From Paludibacteraceae bacterium (lineage in GTDB: Bacteria > Bacteroidota > Bacteroidia > Bacteroidales > Paludibacteraceae), in NCBI GenBank assembly GCA_018433525.1, contig JAHDRA010000035.1, positions 1-37,593 of the forward strand: DNA of 37,593 nucleotides. Direction: 5' to 3'. Shown here piece after piece: positions 34,423 to 37,593 of this stretch. A program made the translations under genes and the position numbers. Each line of letters begins with the position of its first letter. Positions within the stretch are counted from its first letter, which is position 1. The notes beneath the pieces are model-generated. The model saw only the letters and a program-made list of their open reading frames with translations. It was not told the DNA's origin and made no database searches.

Positions 34423-34796
34423 TTGCCGTTTTCTTTAACCAAATGAACTTTTGTATCCGTTGAATCGGCTATTTTATCGTTCTGCAAATCGTAAGCGTTT
34501 AACACAACACCCTCAACATCTGCCGAATTTCCATCTTCGGATAAATTGACCGATTTTGTTTCGTATTTAACATTTGCTTTTTTCATATCACCTGCTTTTT
34601 CGGAAACAAAAGAAGCAATTAAATCTACTGCCTGCTTGCTGTCGTCGGTACATAAGGCTTTGGCTGCATTGAAATCGGCCGTATAAATAGCCTTGTTAAA
34701 TTTTTCTGCTACTGCTTCAGGAGAATTACTATTGGAAGAACAAGCTCCAAGTGCCAGAAAAATGACTGCCAAAAAAAATAAATTCAAATTTTTCAT
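34395..34796 (-). CDS. DUF4878-type lipoprotein
   Basis: This 133-residue lipoprotein (signal ending LALGAC, Cys19) has one small alpha/beta domain: SPEAVAEKFNKAIYTADFNAAKALCTDD, VKYETKSVNLSEDGNSADVEGVVL and VHLVKENGKWLVDYKLK. The pattern is that of DUF4878, a cystatin/NTF2-like fold frequent in Bacteroidetes lipoproteins. No function is known. Its 3' end overlaps the GTG start of the YiiX-like gene, and the two are probably one transcription unit. Confidence 0.85.
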   Translation of the reverse strand: MKNLNLFFLAVIFLALGACSSNSNSPEAVAEKFNKAIYTADFNAAKALCTDDSKQAVDLIASFVSEKAGDMKKANVKYETKSVNLSEDGNSADVEGVVLNAYDLQNDKIADSTDTKVHLVKENGKWLVDYKLK

Positions 34797-35033
34797 AATC
34801 TTTTAAATTTTAGTTGAATTAATTACCGAATTTTAATTGTCGGCTGTTTAAAGGCGTAAAAGTATAAAATAAATTTACGAAAAACAAACAAAAACTAAAA
34901 TTAATTCAAAATAATTATAAAAAATGAGAACTTCTAAAAATAGGAATTACAAGTATAAATATCGACATAATTTAAAGTTTGTCGGATAAACTTGATTAAA
35001 AATCTTTTTCTCCTGAATGATTTTTCTTTTGTG

Positions 35034-37190
35034 TCATTTTCCAAAGTTACCAGCCAATGCAAAATCGAGCTCTCTTTTGTCGAGATTGGCTTTGGCAACT
35101 CGAATTTTAATTTCGTCTCCCAAGCGGTAGCGTTTATGGTAGCGTTTTCCGGTAAGACAGTAGTTTTTTTCGTCAAAAATGTAATAATCGTCGTCCAAAT
35201 CGCGAATAGGAATCATTCCTTCACATTTGTTTTCAATTATTTCTACGTAAATTCCCCATTCGGTTATGCCGGATATGATCCCATCGTAGATTTGTCCGAT
35301 TCTTTCAGACATAAATTCCACCTGTTTGTATTTGATGGAAGTGCGTTCGGCTTTGGCTGCCAATTGCTCCATGTCTGAGCTGTGGAGGCAATATTCTTCC
35401 CATTCTTCTGCATTGACACTTTTCCCGTTGGCCAAATATCTGTCGAGCAGACGATGCACCATCATGTCGGGATAACGGCGAATGGGAGAAGTGAAATGGG
35501 TATAATAATCGAAAGCAAGGCCATAATGACCGACATTGTTGGTTGAATAAACCGCTTTGGACATGGAGCGGATAGCCAGCGTTTCTATCAGATTTTGTTC
35601 TTTTTTCCCCTGAACTTCATCCAACAGCTTGTTGATTCCCTTTGAAACTGAGGTTTGTTTACCGGAAGTTTTGAAATGATAGCCAAATTTTTTAACAAAA
35701 GCAGACAAATCGCGTAATTTGTCAGGACTTGGAACCTCATGGACACGATAGACAAAGGTTTTAGCTTTTCTACCTTTTGCCGGCTTGCCAATGTGTGTGG
35801 CTACAGTACGGTTGGCCAGCAGCATAAATTCTTCGATCAATTGATGGGATTCCTTTTGCTCTTTAAAATAAACCGAAATGGGTCGCCCTTTTTTGTCGAT
35901 TTCAAATTGAACTTCGGTACGTTCAAAAGCAATGGCTCCGTTCTCGAAACGTCTTTTACGGAGAATTTGTGCCATTTTGTTCAACTGAAGAATTTCTGCT
36001 GAATAATCACCTTTTCCACTTTCGATGATTTCCTGAACTTCCTCGTAGGTAAATCGACGATTACTATTGATTACGGTATGAACAATTTCGTAGCCTTTTA
36101 CATCTGCATTTTCATCAATTTGAAAAACAACGGAAAAAGTCAGTTTGTCTTCATTGGGTCGAAGCGAACAAATTCCGTTAGATAAGTGTTCAGGCAACAT
36201 AGGTATCGTTCTGTCCACCAAATAGATAGAAGTGGCTCTTTTTTCTGCTTCACGGTCAATAATGGTTCTGGGCTGAACGTAATGAGTTACATCGGCGATG
36301 TGAACGCCAATTTCCCAAAGTCCATTATTGAGTTTTCTGATGGAAAGTGCATCATCAAAGTCTTTGGCATTGCGCGGATCGATGGTAAAAGTGGTTACCT
36401 TTCTCATGTCGCGTCTTTTTGCTATTTCTTCGGGTGTAATTCCGTCGTCAATTTTTTCGGCTGCTTTTTCTTCTTCAACCGGATATCTGTACGGCAACCC
36501 AAATTCGGCCAGAATGGCGTGCATTTCGGTATTATTATTGCCTTTATCTCCCAAGACATCTATTACTTCGCCTACGGGACTTTTCAGATCGGGTTGCCAT
36601 TCCATCAGTTTTACCACAGCTTTTTGACCGTTTTTTCCACCGTTGAGTTTGTTTCTGGGGATAAAAATATCACTGGTCATGATGCGGTTGTCCACCACCA
36701 GAAAGGCAAAATTTTCAGAAACCTGTAAAGTACCGACAAACGTATCCTGTGCGCGTTGCAAAACTTCCACCACTTCTCCTTCCTGCTGTTGGCCTTTTCG
36801 CCGAGCATACAGAACAACTTTTACCTTATCGTTAAGCAGGGCATGGTTGGTTTTGCGTTCGGGTATAAAAATCATTTCTCCGCCATCGTCGGGAATCACA
36901 TAAGTTTTAACGCCTTGTCGGTCAATGGTTCCGATTATGCTGTTTCCATTCGGGAAATTGGCTTTGAAACGTCCTTTCGAAATTTCCGTAACAAATTCTT
37001 CATCTGCCAATCCCTCGAGCAGTTGTCGGATGTATTGTTGCTGCGATTGATTTTCAATATTCAGCATTTTGGCTATTTGTCGGTAATTGTATGTTTCGCG
37101 CGGATGCTGGTTGAAAATATCGCTGATGGCGTTTATCAATTGTTTACGCGGAATTCGCGTGCTGGTATTTCTATTTGTTTTTTTCGACAT
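35034..37190 (-). CDS. rnr: Ribonuclease R
   Basis: This 718-residue 3'-5' exoribonuclease of the RNase II/R family degrades structured RNA. A winged-helix N-terminus (IFNQHPRETYNYRQIAKMLNI) precedes two cold-shock OB domains. The RNB catalytic domain starts near 262 with the four metal aspartates in TIDPRNAKDFDDALS (Asp271, 277, 279, 280). It ends with HFTSPIRRYPDMMVHRLLDRY. A C-terminal S1 domain (about 630-712) follows, without the long basic tail of the E. coli enzyme. The start is the ATG at 37190 (MSKKTNR). Confidence 0.96.
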   Translation of the reverse strand: MSKKTNRNTSTRIPRKQLINAISDIFNQHPRETYNYRQIAKMLNIENQSQQQYIRQLLEGLADEEFVTEISKGRFKANFPNGNSIIGTIDRQGVKTYVIPDDGGEMIFIPERKTNHALLNDKVKVVLYARRKGQQQEGEVVEVLQRAQDTFVGTLQVSENFAFLVVDNRIMTSDIFIPRNKLNGGKNGQKAVVKLMEWQPDLKSPVGEVIDVLGDKGNNNTEMHAILAEFGLPYRYPVEEEKAAEKIDDGITPEEIAKRRDMRKVTTFTIDPRNAKDFDDALSIRKLNNGLWEIGVHIADVTHYVQPRTIIDREAEKRATSIYLVDRTIPMLPEHLSNGICSLRPNEDKLTFSVVFQIDENADVKGYEIVHTVINSNRRFTYEEVQEIIESGKGDYSAEILQLNKMAQILRKRRFENGAIAFERTEVQFEIDKKGRPISVYFKEQKESHQLIEEFMLLANRTVATHIGKPAKGRKAKTFVYRVHEVPSPDKLRDLSAFVKKFGYHFKTSGKQTSVSKGINKLLDEVQGKKEQNLIETLAIRSMSKAVYSTNNVGHYGLAFDYYTHFTSPIRRYPDMMVHRLLDRYLANGKSVNAEEWEEYCLHSSDMEQLAAKAERTSIKYKQVEFMSERIGQIYDGIISGITEWGIYVEIIENKCEGMIPIRDLDDDYYIFDEKNYCLTGKRYHKRYRLGDEIKIRVAKANLDKRELDFALAGNFGK

Positions 37191-37326
37191 GTTTATTTGT
37201 TTTTTGAATGGAAGATTTTAAAAATTTTCCATTATTTTTTTTGAATTAATGTTTGATTATCAATAAATTTTTGCTGTATTAAAAAGTCTCCGGATAGTAT
37301 TTTTGCGGTCAGGAGAAATAAAAATG

Positions 37327-37334
37327 CAAAGTTA
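37327..37334 (-). promoter_or_regulatory. Candidate -7 element of rnr
   Basis: Minus-strand TAACTTTG (37334-37327) matches TAnnTTTG, which would give a 5' leader of about 130 bases. No well-spaced TTTG was found upstream. Confidence 0.4.
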
Positions 37335-37462
37335 CGACTTTTTCTTCAAAAAATTTTGATGGTTACGTTCAACTTAGCGTCCGAATTGAGCAGAAAGTAT
37401 TAAATTTTGGTTTTTGAATATTTCAATTTTATTACATTGTTTATAACTTTTCGTTGCTGAAT

Positions 37463-37593
37463 TCAAGTCACAAATGCAACTTTTTGGTTATACAAATTTC
37501 GTAATAAAAATTCATTTGGTGTTAAGAAATTTAATTTTTTTCTTGGTCTGTTGTTCAAAATATCTTCTACTCGCTTTATATCCTGATCAGAAA
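37463..37593 (-). CDS. IS30-family transposase, C-terminal end (5' part beyond window)
   Basis: Read on the minus strand from the edge, the frame gives SDQDIKRVEDILNNRPRKKL then NFLTPNEFLL and ends KVAFVT-stop at 37463. ILNNRPRK.L.F.TPNE and the terminal VAF.T are the hallmark C-terminus of IS30-type DDE transposases, following the catalytic Glu. Whether the element is complete cannot be seen. Its outer inverted repeat should lie between about 37380 and 37460 but was not identified. Confidence 0.8.
   Translation of the reverse strand, partial: SDQDIKRVEDILNNRPRKKLNFLTPNEFLLRNLYNQKVAFVT

Noticed and set aside
36186..36728. 180-residue plus-strand open frame
   Set aside because: Antisense to the catalytic domain of rnr.

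Overview
The window comes from an AT-rich member of the Bacteroidota, most likely order Bacteroidales. The evidence is internal: start codons mostly lack Shine-Dalgarno sequences, several upstream regions carry the Bacteroidota -7 motif TAnnTTTG (ald and metG also have TTTG exactly 20 bp upstream), and the gene content includes a TonB-dependent receptor with a carboxypeptidase-like domain, DUF5689 and DUF4878-type lipoproteins, a Porin_10-type porin and a GH20 hexosaminidase. Genus cannot be fixed from the sequence alone.

Layout. 1-1.7 kb (minus): alanine dehydrogenase followed by a PQQ-propeller lipoprotein with almost identical 120-bp repeats, cut by the window edge. 1.7-2.6 kb: degraded, mostly gene-free DNA. 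2.6-6.9 kb: a hypothetical lipoprotein (plus), then mutY and metG (minus). 7.3-10.45 kb: a secreted GH20 beta-hexosaminidase and a decayed IS4-type transposase. 10.6-14.4 kb (minus): a likely transcription unit of putative porin, membrane-anchored solute-binding protein and metA. 14.5-21.3 kb: a secreted endonuclease/exonuclease/phosphatase-fold nuclease divergent from a TonB receptor, DUF5689 lipoprotein and jelly-roll/OB-fold lipoprotein, ending in a clear terminator. This looks like one surface uptake locus, possibly for nucleic acid. 21.4-22.0 kb: an internally deleted group II intron. 22.1-25.1 kb (minus): ACT-domain protein, phenylacetate-CoA-ligase-like enzyme and aminotransferase, divergent from pabB-pabC (25.3-26.9 kb). 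27.0-33.8 kb: the leucine operon leuA-leuC-leuD-second LeuA/CimA-like synthase-leuB. 33.8-37.2 kb (minus): a DUF4878 lipoprotein overlapping a YiiX-like papain-fold protein, then rnr. The right edge holds the 3' end of an IS30-type transposase.

The most striking item is a complete-looking transcription attenuator before leuA: a Bacteroidota-type promoter, a 22-residue Leu/Ile-rich leader peptide, a rho-independent terminator, and a 7-nt segment across the leader stop codon that is exactly complementary to the terminator's 5' arm and loop. This is the arrangement expected for ribosome-mediated control by leucine supply. The synthase between leuD and leuB may allow LeuCD and LeuB to serve both leucine and (by citramalate) isoleucine synthesis. 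The neighbouring ACT/PaaK/aminotransferase operon may connect branched-chain or aryl acids with amino acids. MetA carries Glu111, which predicts acetyl-CoA rather than succinyl-CoA as donor.
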